From positions 620,001 to 684,000 of the forward strand of contig CBDHHF010000035.1 in NCBI GenBank assembly GCA_965263205.1: DNA of 64,000 nucleotides. Direction: 5' to 3'. The stretch comes from JBCCIM01 sp965263205. GTDB taxonomy: Bacteria; Bacteroidota; Rhodothermia; Rhodothermales; JAHQVL01. The position numbers were made by a program, and so were the translations under genes. This document shows, one piece after another, positions 44,116 to 53,147 of this stretch (within the stretch, counting starts at the first letter, position 1; each line of letters starts with the position of its first letter). The notes beneath the pieces were generated by a model. The model made no database searches. It worked only from the letters and a program-made list of their open reading frames with translations, and was not told the DNA's origin.

Positions 44116-44903
44116 CCAACCGCTTCTGCCGCACCAGCTTGCTGCTGGTTTTCTTGCTAGGTATTGTGGCCTTTGTACGGGTAGATGCTGCCATTGCGCA
44201 GGGACAACCCGCACAGCCAACTCCTTCATTCAATATCCTTCCCCAAATCCAGGTAGGCCAGGATGACGAGGAGTATGCACTACCCATCCAGCTGATCTTG
44301 TTGATGACGGTGCTATCGCTGGCGCCGGCTATTGTCATCATGACCACAAGCTTCACACGCCTCGTGGTGGTGTTTGGTCTGCTACGTACAGCGCTTGGGA
44401 CCCAGCAAGCACCGCCAAGTCAGCTTATTTCCGGCCTCGCTATTTTCCTGACCTTCTTCATTATGTATCCGGTGCTGAGTGAGATTCACGATGATGCCCT
44501 GATGCCATACATCGCCGGCGATATTTCGCAGCAAGAAGCGTTCGACAAGTCAGCTGCCCCTCTGAAAAAGTTCATGCTTACGCAAACACGTGACAAGGAT
44601 CTCACGCTGTTCATGGACCTTGCTCAGATCGATATATTCAACTCAACAGATGATGTACCCATGTACGTCCTCATCCCCGCATACGTGATCAGCGAGTTAC
44701 GCATTGCCTTTCAGATAGGATTTATGATTTTTCTCCCCTTCTTGATTGTCGACCTCGTTGTTGCCAGTGTCTTGATGGGGATGGGGATGATGATGCTTCC
44801 GCCGATTATGGTTTCGCTGCCCCTCAAGTTACTGCTTTTCATTCTAGCTGACGGCTGGTATCTGATCGTCGAATCAGTTGTCCGAGGCTATTTCGGCGGT
44901 TGA
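44112..44903 (+). CDS. fliP: Export gate protein FliP
   Basis: 263 residues with a signal peptide (residues 1-27) and four membrane helices. FliP signatures: TSFTRLVVVFGLLRTALGTQ with QAPPSQLISGLAIFLTFFIM, and later PAYVISELRIAFQIGFMIFL and MGMMMLPPIMVSLPLKLLLF. It is the core of the type III export gate with FliQ and FliR. Confidence 0.95.
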   Translation: MTNRFCRTSLLLVFLLGIVAFVRVDAAIAQGQPAQPTPSFNILPQIQVGQDDEEYALPIQLILLMTVLSLAPAIVIMTTSFTRLVVVFGLLRTALGTQQAPPSQLISGLAIFLTFFIMYPVLSEIHDDALMPYIAGDISQQEAFDKSAAPLKKFMLTQTRDKDLTLFMDLAQIDIFNSTDDVPMYVLIPAYVISELRIAFQIGFMIFLPFLIVDLVVASVLMGMGMMMLPPIMVSLPLKLLLFILADGWYLIVESVVRGYFGG

Positions 44904-44984
44904 CGGCGCTTAATACAGCGCTCAATACACGGCAACACACAGCATTTCTTTCACAAGCTATTTTACTACCACAAGGTACAAATC

Positions 44985-45254
44985 ATGAATACTGACGTAG
45001 CCCTTTTCTGGGTACAGGAAGCAATCCAAACCGCCATTATGATCATTGGTCCCCTGTTGGGTACCGCGCTCGTGGTGGGTCTGATTGTTAGTCTGTTCCA
45101 GGCAATCACGTCTATCCAGGAAATGACGCTTGCTTTTATCCCTAAAATCCTGGCGATCGCCCTGATCCTGCTTTTCTTTTCCTCCTGGATGCTCGAGGTG
45201 TTAACCGACTTCACAACCAACGTGATGAATTTTATCCCCCAGGTATCGCGTTAA
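44985..45254 (+). CDS. fliQ: Export gate protein FliQ
   Basis: 89 residues, two membrane helices. WVQEAIQTAIMIIGPLLGTA and SLFQAITSIQEMTLAFIPKI are diagnostic. It follows fliP by 81 bp. Confidence 0.94.
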   Translation: MNTDVALFWVQEAIQTAIMIIGPLLGTALVVGLIVSLFQAITSIQEMTLAFIPKILAIALILLFFSSWMLEVLTDFTTNVMNFIPQVSR

Positions 45255-45313
45255 TCCGTAGCCTTTCCCTTCCCGTTTTTTAACCCTGTGCAGGCACCTG
45301 CCTGCTGCATGAT

Positions 45314-46090
45314 GTGTCTATTCTAGATCCCGAATACATTCTTTATGCATTCCTGGTTTTTGTACGAATCGGGGGGTTGATATCGGCTGCACCCTATTTT
45401 GAGCAGAAGTTTGTCCCGGCCAGAATCAAGGTATTGTTTGCCCTGTCGGTAGCCTACGTGCTTGTGGGTCTTGTTCCTCGGCCCGAGGGCTTGCCTGTTA
45501 CAGAACCGGTGGCGCTCGCATACTATGTGATTGTTGAGTTGTTGACGGGTGTTACCATCGGATTTGCCGCGCGGTTTGTGTTTTTTGCCATTCGGTTTGC
45601 CGGCGAATTTATCGGTTTCCAGATGGCCATTAGCATCTCCCAGGTCATTAGTCCGGCAGACGGCCAGGCGTCCAACCCGATCAGTAACTTGCTCATGATG
45701 ACCTTCACGCTCGTCTTCCTGTTACTGGACGGGCATCATCATCTGTTTCGGGCGCTTGTCTTGTCGTACGATGTCATTCCACTCACAGGCGCAACCCTGT
45801 CTACACCGGGTAACCTGATGCTGAGCTGGACCGGCGAACTCTTTGTGATTGCGATCCGCCTCGCGGCTCCCTTCATGATCACCATTTTCCTCGTCGATAT
45901 GACGCTGGGCATTTTTGCACGCGTGGCCCCTCAAACAGAAATCTTCTCGATGAGCCTTTCGCTGAAACTGGTGGTTGGCTCTTTCTTGCTTTTCCTCTAC
46001 ATGAAAAACTTCTTCCCGGTGATGCCAGACCTCATTGAACAGATGGGCGAAGACTTACTGGAAATGATAGAAGCCATGACACCCATTTAA
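45314..46090 (+). CDS. fliR: Export gate protein FliR
   Basis: 258 residues starting at a GTG (45314); six or more membrane helices. FVRIGGLISAAPYFEQKFVP near residue 10 and FQMAISISQVISPADGQASN near 105 are FliR signatures. It completes the FliPQR complex, followed 68 bp later by flhB. Confidence 0.93.
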   Translation: MSILDPEYILYAFLVFVRIGGLISAAPYFEQKFVPARIKVLFALSVAYVLVGLVPRPEGLPVTEPVALAYYVIVELLTGVTIGFAARFVFFAIRFAGEFIGFQMAISISQVISPADGQASNPISNLLMMTFTLVFLLLDGHHHLFRALVLSYDVIPLTGATLSTPGNLMLSWTGELFVIAIRLAAPFMITIFLVDMTLGIFARVAPQTEIFSMSLSLKLVVGSFLLFLYMKNFFPVMPDLIEQMGEDLLEMIEAMTPI

Positions 46091-46158
46091 GCACTGGCCC
46101 CACTACGCAACATCAATTTCAATTCTCGAATGGCTCGCTGCCCTAAACCTGAGGCACC

Positions 46159-47238
46159 ATGAGTGACAAAGACGAACGCACCGAAGACCCCACTGCGCGA
46201 AAGATTAGCCAGGCGCGCAGTGAGGGTCAAGTATTCCGGTCTCAGGAAGTCCTTTCCGTAGGTATGCTCCTAATTGGGGTAACGGTTCTGGCCTTCGGGA
46301 CACCCTGGGGCATAGAAAAGCTGCAAAATATTATGTCCTCCCTTTTGCTGGCGTCAAACACAACAGAATTAGACGTTTCGTCCTTTCAATCCCTGGTCAT
46401 GTCGCTGGGCTTCCAGGTCGTGCTTGTATTGCTGCCTTTAATGGGCGTGCTGATGATATCCGGGATACTGCTCAACGTGGTGCAGTTCGGCTGGAATTTC
46501 ACGTTCAAGCCGCTCATGCCCAAAGCCTCGAAAATCAATCCTATATCCGGGTTTAAGCGCATTTTCTCGGTGCAGGGGCTCTTTCAGTTCTTCAAGTCTT
46601 TTATGAAAATCATCATCGTGTTGCCGGTAGCCTACCTGCATATCGAAGGACTGATAGAAGAAATTGTTGTGCTTCACTCTCAGCAAATGGAATCGATTTT
46701 TGCGATTGCCGGCGGCTGGATTGTAGGGCTCTTTCTAAAGGTTATCCTCGTCCTGATTGTACTGACCTTGATCGACTTCGCGTACGAGAAATGGAAGTTC
46801 AAGGAAGACTTGAAGATGACGAAGCAGGAAGTTCGCGACGAGCGCAAACAGACCGACGGTGACCCCAAAATCAAAAAAGAACGGTTCAAGCTCGCCTTAC
46901 GCCTGTTACGCCGGCCGCGCCTGGATCACGCGGTACTCAAATCGGACGTTGTGGTCACCAACCCGACGCACTACGCCGTTGCTTTGAAATACGAAGCAGA
47001 GGTTGCGCCTGCGCCCCGCGTTATGGTGAAAGGGATTCGTAAACGGGCCCTTCGCATCAGAAGTCTGGCGCTCGAAAACAACATTCCGGTCATCGAAGAC
47101 CCACCCTTGGCGCGGGCTTTGTATAGGAGTGTATCGGAAGAACAGGAAATTCCTGAAGAACTTTATCCGGCAGTCGCTACAATCCTCGCGGCAATTTACA
47201 GAAAGCGCAAAAAAAGCAAGTCTCTACCCAGCGCCTAA
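46159..47238 (+). CDS. flhB: Export switch protein FlhB
   Basis: 359 residues: N-terminal RTEDPTARKISQARSEGQVF, four membrane helices between about 30 and 215, and a cytoplasmic domain with the autocleavage motif NPTH at 268-271 (VVVTNPTHYAVALKYEAEVA). Cleavage between N and P, together with FliK, switches export specificity. The N-terminal and cleavage regions are intact. Confidence 0.95.
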   Translation: MSDKDERTEDPTARKISQARSEGQVFRSQEVLSVGMLLIGVTVLAFGTPWGIEKLQNIMSSLLLASNTTELDVSSFQSLVMSLGFQVVLVLLPLMGVLMISGILLNVVQFGWNFTFKPLMPKASKINPISGFKRIFSVQGLFQFFKSFMKIIIVLPVAYLHIEGLIEEIVVLHSQQMESIFAIAGGWIVGLFLKVILVLIVLTLIDFAYEKWKFKEDLKMTKQEVRDERKQTDGDPKIKKERFKLALRLLRRPRLDHAVLKSDVVVTNPTHYAVALKYEAEVAPAPRVMVKGIRKRALRIRSLALENNIPVIEDPPLARALYRSVSEEQEIPEELYPAVATILAAIYRKRKKSKSLPSA

Positions 47239-47273
47239 CTGATACCCCAAAATCTATTTAACGCCTCAAGGTC

Positions 47274-49376
47274 TTGTCAACACTTATAAGTCCCAACGAA
47301 TTACAGGAAGCAAAAGGCTTCCAGCTGTTTAACGGCGAAGGCTTCATTGCCATGGGCATGATCCTCATCTTGTTTGTGATGGTGGTCCCGCTCCCAACAT
47401 TTGTGCTCGATTTGCTTCTTGCCACAAACATCGCCCTTAGCCTCGGCATCCTGCTGACTTCCTTTTATGCGCGCCGGCCCCTCGACTTTGCCATTTTCCC
47501 TGGCTTGCTCCTCATGACGACCTTGTTCAGGTTATCGATGAACGTTGCGTCGACCAGGCTTATTCTGAGTGAAGGTGAAGCCGGCCAGCTAATTAGTGCC
47601 TTTGGTGAGTTTGTGATTGCCGGCAACTACGTTGTAGGTACCATCATCTTCCTTGTCCTGGTGGTGATCAACTTTGTGGTTATTACAAAGGGTTCAGGTC
47701 GTATTGCAGAAGTTGGCGCCCGATTTACGCTCGACGCCATGCCCGGCAAACAGATGGCCATTGACGCAGAACTCAACGCCGGCCTCATCGATGAATCAGA
47801 AGCTCGGCAGCGTAGAGAAGACGTTTCACGCGAAGCTGACTTTTACGGCGCCATGGATGGTGCCAGTAAGTTTGTACGTGGGGATGCCATTGCCGGCCTT
47901 GCCATTACCGCCATCAACATCATTGGTGGACTAGTCATCGGGATGGCGCAACTCGGGATGTCGTTTAACGATGCGGGGAGCACCTTTATGCTCCTCTCCA
48001 TTGGTGACGGACTCGTTTCGCAGATTCCATCGCTACTCATCTCAACCGCAGCCGGCCTCATTGTCTCACGCGCCAGCAACGAGGCAAATTGGGGTGAAGA
48101 ATTCAAGTCGCAGCTCTTCAATAAACCGCATCCAATTCTTCTTACGGGCATTTTTCTCTTCTTTATGGGCCTCGTGCCAAGCCTGCCCGTACTGCCCTTC
48201 TGGATGCTGGCCGCTGCCGTGTTCTACCTCGGGCGTAGTCGGGTCAAATCGAGTCAGGAGGAAGCTGCTGCGCCGAACCTGCTCCCCGAAGGCCAAAAAC
48301 AATTGGAAGCTCCAGAAACACCAACCGATTTGTTACTGGTGGATCCGCTCGAACTCGAAATTGGCTACGCGCTCATTTCAATTGTGGATCCGAGCCAACA
48401 GGGCGACTTGCTCGAACGTGTGCGTATGCTTCGTCAGCAGCTGGCGCTCGAACTTGGCCTCGTCATCCCCCCTATTCGTATCCGTGACAACGTGAGCATG
48501 GGGGCAAACCAGTACACCATTAAGCTCAGGGGCAACCCGATCGGAGAGGGTGAGGTGATGCCTGGCTACTACCTCGCCTTGCTCTCCGATGACATTAAGA
48601 ATCCGCCGCCAGGTATTCACGTCAAGGATCCGACCTTTGGCTTACCGGCTATCTGGGTAGCAGAGCGGAATTTACCTGAAGCAGAGCAACTTGGCTTAAC
48701 GGTGGTCGAGGGGCCGGCGGTGATTACAACGCACCTCCTGGAAGTACTGCGCAAGAATGCCTACAAATTACTGGATCGTCAGGAAGTCAAGAAGCTGGTA
48801 GATAAAGTGAATGAAAGTTCGCCCGCCCTGGTGGAAGAACTTACCCCCAATCTACTTACGCTTGGATCTATCCAAAAAGTACTCAAGCGACTCTTGCAGG
48901 AAACGGTGCCGATTCGCGACCTCATTACTATTTTTGAAGCCATGGCCGATCATGCCATTCAGACCAAAAATATTGATGTTCTCACGGAATACACCCGTGC
49001 TGCACTTGCGGCTACAATCACACGCAGGTTTGTTGGTGCAGATGGAAAGGTACATGCCTTTGTGCTAGCGGTTGAATTGGAACAACACTTGCTCGAGAAG
49101 GCCCAACAAGGTGAACTCAATCCGAGTACCCTTTCACTGGATCAGAAAGACGTAGACGCGCTGATCAAAGAAGCAGATCGTCTGACGAAGAAGCTTATCA
49201 GCCAGGGACACGCACCGGTTCTCCTCACATCGCCGGTCATTCGTGCTACCCTCTTCAACTTCTTTACGCCTGTACTCTCTGACATTACAGTGCTTTCATA
49301 CAACGACCTTGTGCTGGATGTATCAGTCGAAGTGGCTGATCAGCTACGCATCGAGCAAGCGCTTGCAGAGGCTTGA
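47274..49376 (+). CDS. flhA: Export gate protein FlhA
   Basis: 700 residues from a TTG (47274). Eight membrane helices up to about residue 330; the FHIPEP signature region reads RFTLDAMPGKQMAIDAELNA, with DAELNAGLIDESEARQRR following. The cytoplasmic domain (about 350-700) forms the substrate-docking ring. It is 35 bp after flhB. Confidence 0.95.
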   Translation: MSTLISPNELQEAKGFQLFNGEGFIAMGMILILFVMVVPLPTFVLDLLLATNIALSLGILLTSFYARRPLDFAIFPGLLLMTTLFRLSMNVASTRLILSEGEAGQLISAFGEFVIAGNYVVGTIIFLVLVVINFVVITKGSGRIAEVGARFTLDAMPGKQMAIDAELNAGLIDESEARQRREDVSREADFYGAMDGASKFVRGDAIAGLAITAINIIGGLVIGMAQLGMSFNDAGSTFMLLSIGDGLVSQIPSLLISTAAGLIVSRASNEANWGEEFKSQLFNKPHPILLTGIFLFFMGLVPSLPVLPFWMLAAAVFYLGRSRVKSSQEEAAAPNLLPEGQKQLEAPETPTDLLLVDPLELEIGYALISIVDPSQQGDLLERVRMLRQQLALELGLVIPPIRIRDNVSMGANQYTIKLRGNPIGEGEVMPGYYLALLSDDIKNPPPGIHVKDPTFGLPAIWVAERNLPEAEQLGLTVVEGPAVITTHLLEVLRKNAYKLLDRQEVKKLVDKVNESSPALVEELTPNLLTLGSIQKVLKRLLQETVPIRDLITIFEAMADHAIQTKNIDVLTEYTRAALAATITRRFVGADGKVHAFVLAVELEQHLLEKAQQGELNPSTLSLDQKDVDALIKEADRLTKKLISQGHAPVLLTSPVIRATLFNFFTPVLSDITVLSYNDLVLDVSVEVADQLRIEQALAEA

Positions 49377-49449
49377 TAAGCACTGAAAATCAGAGAAAAA
49401 CTGGACATTAGTAAGATTAAATTGCATTTCGATTATAGGATCGCATTTC

Positions 49450-50787
49450 ATGAAAGTTAAAACTCTAACAGGCCCAAGTATTCACGCCGCCCTTATTGAA
49501 GCCCGTCGGTTGCTCGGCGACGATGTGGTACTTCTCGAATCCATTCCCGCAGAGGGAGATGCGCCGGCACGGATTACCGTCATGGTAGATGTGCCTGCTC
49601 CTGCCCCTCGCAAGCAGGAAGCGCCTGTTCATGCAGGTGCAGCTCCAGCCTATGCTGCACAACCCCAGGGATATGGGTATGCAGGCGTAGCACAGCGCGG
49701 TGTAATGACGGCACCTCAAACAGCAAATTATTCCACCCAGCACGCTAATTTTTCCGGTGGTAATGCAGCACTTGGCCGCGGTGGTGATAACCGGCGCACA
49801 ACCTTGCTGCAGCCTTATGCGAACGGGCTGGCGCCAGCACCACGCAAAGAAAGAAATGCGCTGTATACCCCTGAAGGTAGTAACCTTCCGGCAAAGGCCA
49901 ACCAGCTCCAGGAGATACTGGAATCCCAGCTCCAACTGATTCACAACCGGCTCGACAAACTCGACCGTAAATTTGAAGGCGCCATCATCGGCTCCGGCAT
50001 CCGGTGGGCATCGCACGAGCTCTACGCCAAACTGTTGCGCCAGGGCATGCGGCCTGCTACAGTTACCCGATTTTTTGAGCAGCTCGTTGAAAAAGGCTTC
50101 GAGCCCAACCACAATCCCCAGAAGATTCGCTGGGCACTTGCCCAGGTCATCCGGAATGGCCTCAAAATGGCCACGCCGAAGCGTTACACGGGTACAGTAA
50201 TGTTTATCGGGCCGAGCGGAGCGGGTAAAACTTCCCTGCTCTTAAAAACGGCTACGCATCCCAGTTTCTTTGGCCGGCACAAGGCGACCGTCATCTCGAT
50301 TCTCCCAGAAGAGGGATCGGACCTCCCCTATCAGAATCCGGCTGAACTGTATTCCCGCTATGGTATCTCGGTTCAGACCGTACGCGACATCGAGGAAATG
50401 AATGAAGCGCTGGATCGGGCTGAATCGTTCGACCAGGTGCTCATCGATACGCCGCCAATGCCTGTACACGAAGCCGGCGCACGCAAAATGTTGCTGCACC
50501 TGAAACGGCTTGTTGAACCGCTGATGCCAATTCAGATTCACATGGTACTCAATGCAACCCGGGCACTCGACGAATTTGACACCTCGTACCTGCAGCGTTT
50601 GCCGCTCCGTACGGATGCCATAGCCTTTACGCACCTCGACGAAACGCGCTGCCTTGGTCGGATAGCTGAGTGGATTATGGAAACACGGCTCCCGGTACAG
50701 TTTGCATCGTCCAGCCCGAAAGTCCCCGAGGGTGTGGGTGCATTTACCCCAAGTTGGTTTGTAGAAGAGATGATGCGGATCCTCTAA
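49450..50787 (+). CDS. flhF: SRP-type GTPase FlhF
   Basis: 445 residues. N-terminal MKVKTLTGPSIHAALIEARR is the FlhF B-domain start, followed by a long Ala/Pro/Gln-rich linker (55-150). The NG domain includes FIGPSGAGKTSLLLKTA (P-loop near 252-261), DQVLIDTPP near 332 and FTHLDETRCLG near 395. FlhF sets flagellar position and number with FlhG. TPP replaces the usual TAG at G3, a small deviation. Confidence 0.9.
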   Translation: MKVKTLTGPSIHAALIEARRLLGDDVVLLESIPAEGDAPARITVMVDVPAPAPRKQEAPVHAGAAPAYAAQPQGYGYAGVAQRGVMTAPQTANYSTQHANFSGGNAALGRGGDNRRTTLLQPYANGLAPAPRKERNALYTPEGSNLPAKANQLQEILESQLQLIHNRLDKLDRKFEGAIIGSGIRWASHELYAKLLRQGMRPATVTRFFEQLVEKGFEPNHNPQKIRWALAQVIRNGLKMATPKRYTGTVMFIGPSGAGKTSLLLKTATHPSFFGRHKATVISILPEEGSDLPYQNPAELYSRYGISVQTVRDIEEMNEALDRAESFDQVLIDTPPMPVHEAGARKMLLHLKRLVEPLMPIQIHMVLNATRALDEFDTSYLQRLPLRTDAIAFTHLDETRCLGRIAEWIMETRLPVQFASSSPKVPEGVGAFTPSWFVEEMMRIL

Positions 50788-50866
50788 CGTTTCGTTAAGA
50801 GCACATCTGATCCCAGCCCCTATTCCAATTCCGGGGCATCATATCGCATCATCTAACCCTCTGAAT

Positions 50867-51640
50867 ATGAAGCTACAATCTACAACGCTGACCATTGCCA
50901 GTGGAAAAGGCGGGGTTGGCAAAAGCGTCGTATCCGTAAATCTGGCGGAAACACTCGTAGGCATGGGTTATCGCGTCGTCCTGGTTGATGTTGACTTTGG
51001 ACAAGGCGCCTGCTCCCTGCTCCTCAACGAGAGCCCAGATGCCAGTGTACTCGACTATGCACGCCATACCGTACTAAAGGAACAGGTTATTCATACAACT
51101 ACAGCCGGTATTACCCTGATTCAGGGTGCCCTTGATCCGGGCTACGCCGGCACACACCTCAAAAGCCTGTTTGAGCACCTCGACAAACTCATAGCATCAC
51201 TCCAGCAAACCCACGACTTCGTACTCATCGATACCCCGGCAGGGACGGAGGGCGCTGTACGGTGGGCACTGGATAAAGCAGATCTCGGCATTCTTGTGCT
51301 GGTTGGCGAACCAACTGCCATTTCAGATGCATACCGCCTCGCACGTATGATCTGGGACATTGTACCCGATTATCCCCTTGGTGCTGTTGTCAATTTTGCT
51401 GATACAGAAGCCGAAGCACGTAGCATTGCTGATCGGTTCGGCAAAGTAACGGAGCACTTTACAGGGCGGGTAACAAAATACCTTGGCTGGGTACCTTTTT
51501 CCGCTCAAATCCGCAGATCTGTGAGCAAACAAACGCCGGCTGTCAGAACCCAGGGCCCTGTACAAAATGCTTTTCAAGCGCTAGCCCACAATCTGACGCA
51601 GGACGCGCTCTTTTCGCCTGCGCTATTAAGCATGAACTAA
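50867..51640 (+). CDS. flhG: MinD-type ATPase FlhG (FleN/YlxH)
   Basis: 257 residues. Deviant Walker A SGKGGVGKS at 13-21, LVDVDFGQGACSLL near 45 and FVLIDTPAGTEGAVRWAL near 110. FlhG counts flagella by regulating FlhF and, in polar flagellates, the master sigma-54 activator. It follows flhF by 79 bp, the usual order. Confidence 0.9.
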   Translation: MKLQSTTLTIASGKGGVGKSVVSVNLAETLVGMGYRVVLVDVDFGQGACSLLLNESPDASVLDYARHTVLKEQVIHTTTAGITLIQGALDPGYAGTHLKSLFEHLDKLIASLQQTHDFVLIDTPAGTEGAVRWALDKADLGILVLVGEPTAISDAYRLARMIWDIVPDYPLGAVVNFADTEAEARSIADRFGKVTEHFTGRVTKYLGWVPFSAQIRRSVSKQTPAVRTQGPVQNAFQALAHNLTQDALFSPALLSMN

Positions 51641-51676
51641 CGCAGGCACCTGTACTCGCGAGCATGGCACCATTGC

Positions 51677-51692
51677 TGGCACACATCTTGAT
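51677..51692 (+). promoter_or_regulatory. Candidate sigma-54 promoter of the fliA operon
   Basis: TGGCACA, four bases, TTGAT. The -24 element and spacing match the consensus; the -12 GC is GA, as in the flgB site. A start near 51703 leaves about 24 nt to the small membrane protein gene and then fliA. Confidence 0.45.
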
Positions 51693-51726
51693 AACCTATA
51701 CCTAAACCTCAAATTAACAGACACTT

Positions 51727-51996
51727 ATGCGTGCATTATTCGTCCAGATCAGTGGCATAGCAGGCGTGCTAACGTTCCTGAATCATTTATGGCATAATGC
51801 TACTGTCGAGCGAACGGTTTTTGTAAGCCTTGCCGTTGGCCTCGCGATTTATTTTGTATTGACTGCCGGCGACCATGTCATCAAGCAAATCCTGAATCAG
51901 CCGGTACCGAAGACACCGGAAGACGCCAAAGTCAAAAACGAAACCCTGGGCACCAATACCCAGGCCAAGTCGGCCGCAACGCCGGCAAAGGCTTGA
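51727..51996 (+). CDS. Small membrane protein between flhG and fliA
   Basis: 89 residues. One or two membrane helices (about 2-20 and 32-50, the second VFVSLAVGLAIYFVLTAGDH), then a polar cytoplasmic tail with Lys/Thr/Ala. No recognised family. Spacing to fliA is 61 bp, and the sigma-54-like site lies just upstream, so it is probably coexpressed with fliA. Confidence 0.6.
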   Translation: MRALFVQISGIAGVLTFLNHLWHNATVERTVFVSLAVGLAIYFVLTAGDHVIKQILNQPVPKTPEDAKVKNETLGTNTQAKSAATPAKA

Positions 51997-52057
51997 TACC
52001 TGTACTTGCGATTAACACAGTAACCGCCATATGGCACTGTAAACCCGTTCACTTCTC

Positions 52058-52819
52058 ATGGCCCAAGACCTCCAAAGCCTCGCTGCCCAGCATGCTGAAA
52101 CCCCCTCTCCCAAAAACAGAGAGTCAGTCGTCGTTGCCGCCGTTCCGTTGGTACGATCGCTGGTAGGCCGGCTTAGCATCCCCGACCATCCCCTTGCCTC
52201 ACGCGAGGACCTGGAAAATGTCGGATTGCTTGGCTTGCTTCAGGCGCTGGATGGCTACGACCCTGAGCGGGGAACGCCCTTTGTATCGTATGCCTACGGT
52301 CGTATTCGCGGGGCGCTGGTAGACTACCTGCGTTCCATTGACGCCCTCCCCCGTGAGCGGCGCCGGCAATTGGCAGAGGCACAACAAGCCGTAGAAACCC
52401 TGCGACAAATGCTTGGTGCCGAACCCGACGACCACCAGGTTGCAGAACATCTCGGGTTGAGCCTCGTGGACTACCACACCCTCCTTACCGATGCTCAATG
52501 TCGTTTTGCCCTCTCGCTCTACGATACCGCCAGCACCGAGGGTGAACAAACGGTTGTAGAAACGATCCCAAATGACGAGGCGCTCATTGCCTTCGATCGG
52601 GTAGACAAAGCGTCGCTGCATTCCTACATCGGCACCCTGATTAAGGACCTCTCAGAACGGGAGCAGACGATTCTCGCACTCTATTATTATGAAAACCTTA
52701 CACTGCGTGAAATCGCCGGCCTCCTCGGGCTTACCGAAGCCCGTATATCCCAAATATTAGGCAAGGTGCTCCTAACCCTCCGTACAAGACTCGCCAAAAC
52801 AAAGTCGTTGGCTACGTAA
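52058..52819 (+). CDS. fliA: Flagellar sigma factor sigma-28 (FliA)
   Basis: 253 residues. Region 2 contains LENVGLLGLLQALDGYDPER and GTPFVSYAYGRIRGALVDYL (about 50-95); region 3 follows; region 4 has LSEREQTILALYYYENLTLR and EIAGLLGLTEARISQILG (about 200-240). It directs late flagellar promoters and is held by FlgM (22090-22455). Motifs matching its consensus occur at five places in this window. Confidence 0.93.
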   Translation: MAQDLQSLAAQHAETPSPKNRESVVVAAVPLVRSLVGRLSIPDHPLASREDLENVGLLGLLQALDGYDPERGTPFVSYAYGRIRGALVDYLRSIDALPRERRRQLAEAQQAVETLRQMLGAEPDDHQVAEHLGLSLVDYHTLLTDAQCRFALSLYDTASTEGEQTVVETIPNDEALIAFDRVDKASLHSYIGTLIKDLSEREQTILALYYYENLTLREIAGLLGLTEARISQILGKVLLTLRTRLAKTKSLAT

Positions 52820-53147
52820 AAGCATACGATTCCAGGTACTTCGCTCGTTATCTTAGCGAAAACGGCAATGTAAACGAAAATGTAAACGAAGTAGCCTGGC
52901 GTAACGAATTGTCAACACCAGGCAGAAAACAAAACCTAACCTACCAGGAAGACGCACGAAATACGCTTCTAAAGGATATCTAATGGCCTTGCGTATTCGA
53001 ATTTCTTTGTCCTATGTTCTGTGGCGCAGCACTTCTCCCTCACCCTGGAGATGAAATTTTGACGCCCACGAACAAATCGACGCATCGTGCCGTATATTGC
53101 CGGTCTTTTTGTAGGTCCATAAAAAACTGATTGTTGACGAGGTCTCT
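52820..53147. other. Intergenic region after fliA
   Basis: 328 bp with no gene. It contains a short hairpin (TTCGCT...AGCGAA, about 52840-52860) and two perfect tandem copies of AATGTAAACGAA at 52867-52890. No clear promoter for the ppiD-like gene was found. It marks the right edge of the flagellar cluster. Confidence 0.5.
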
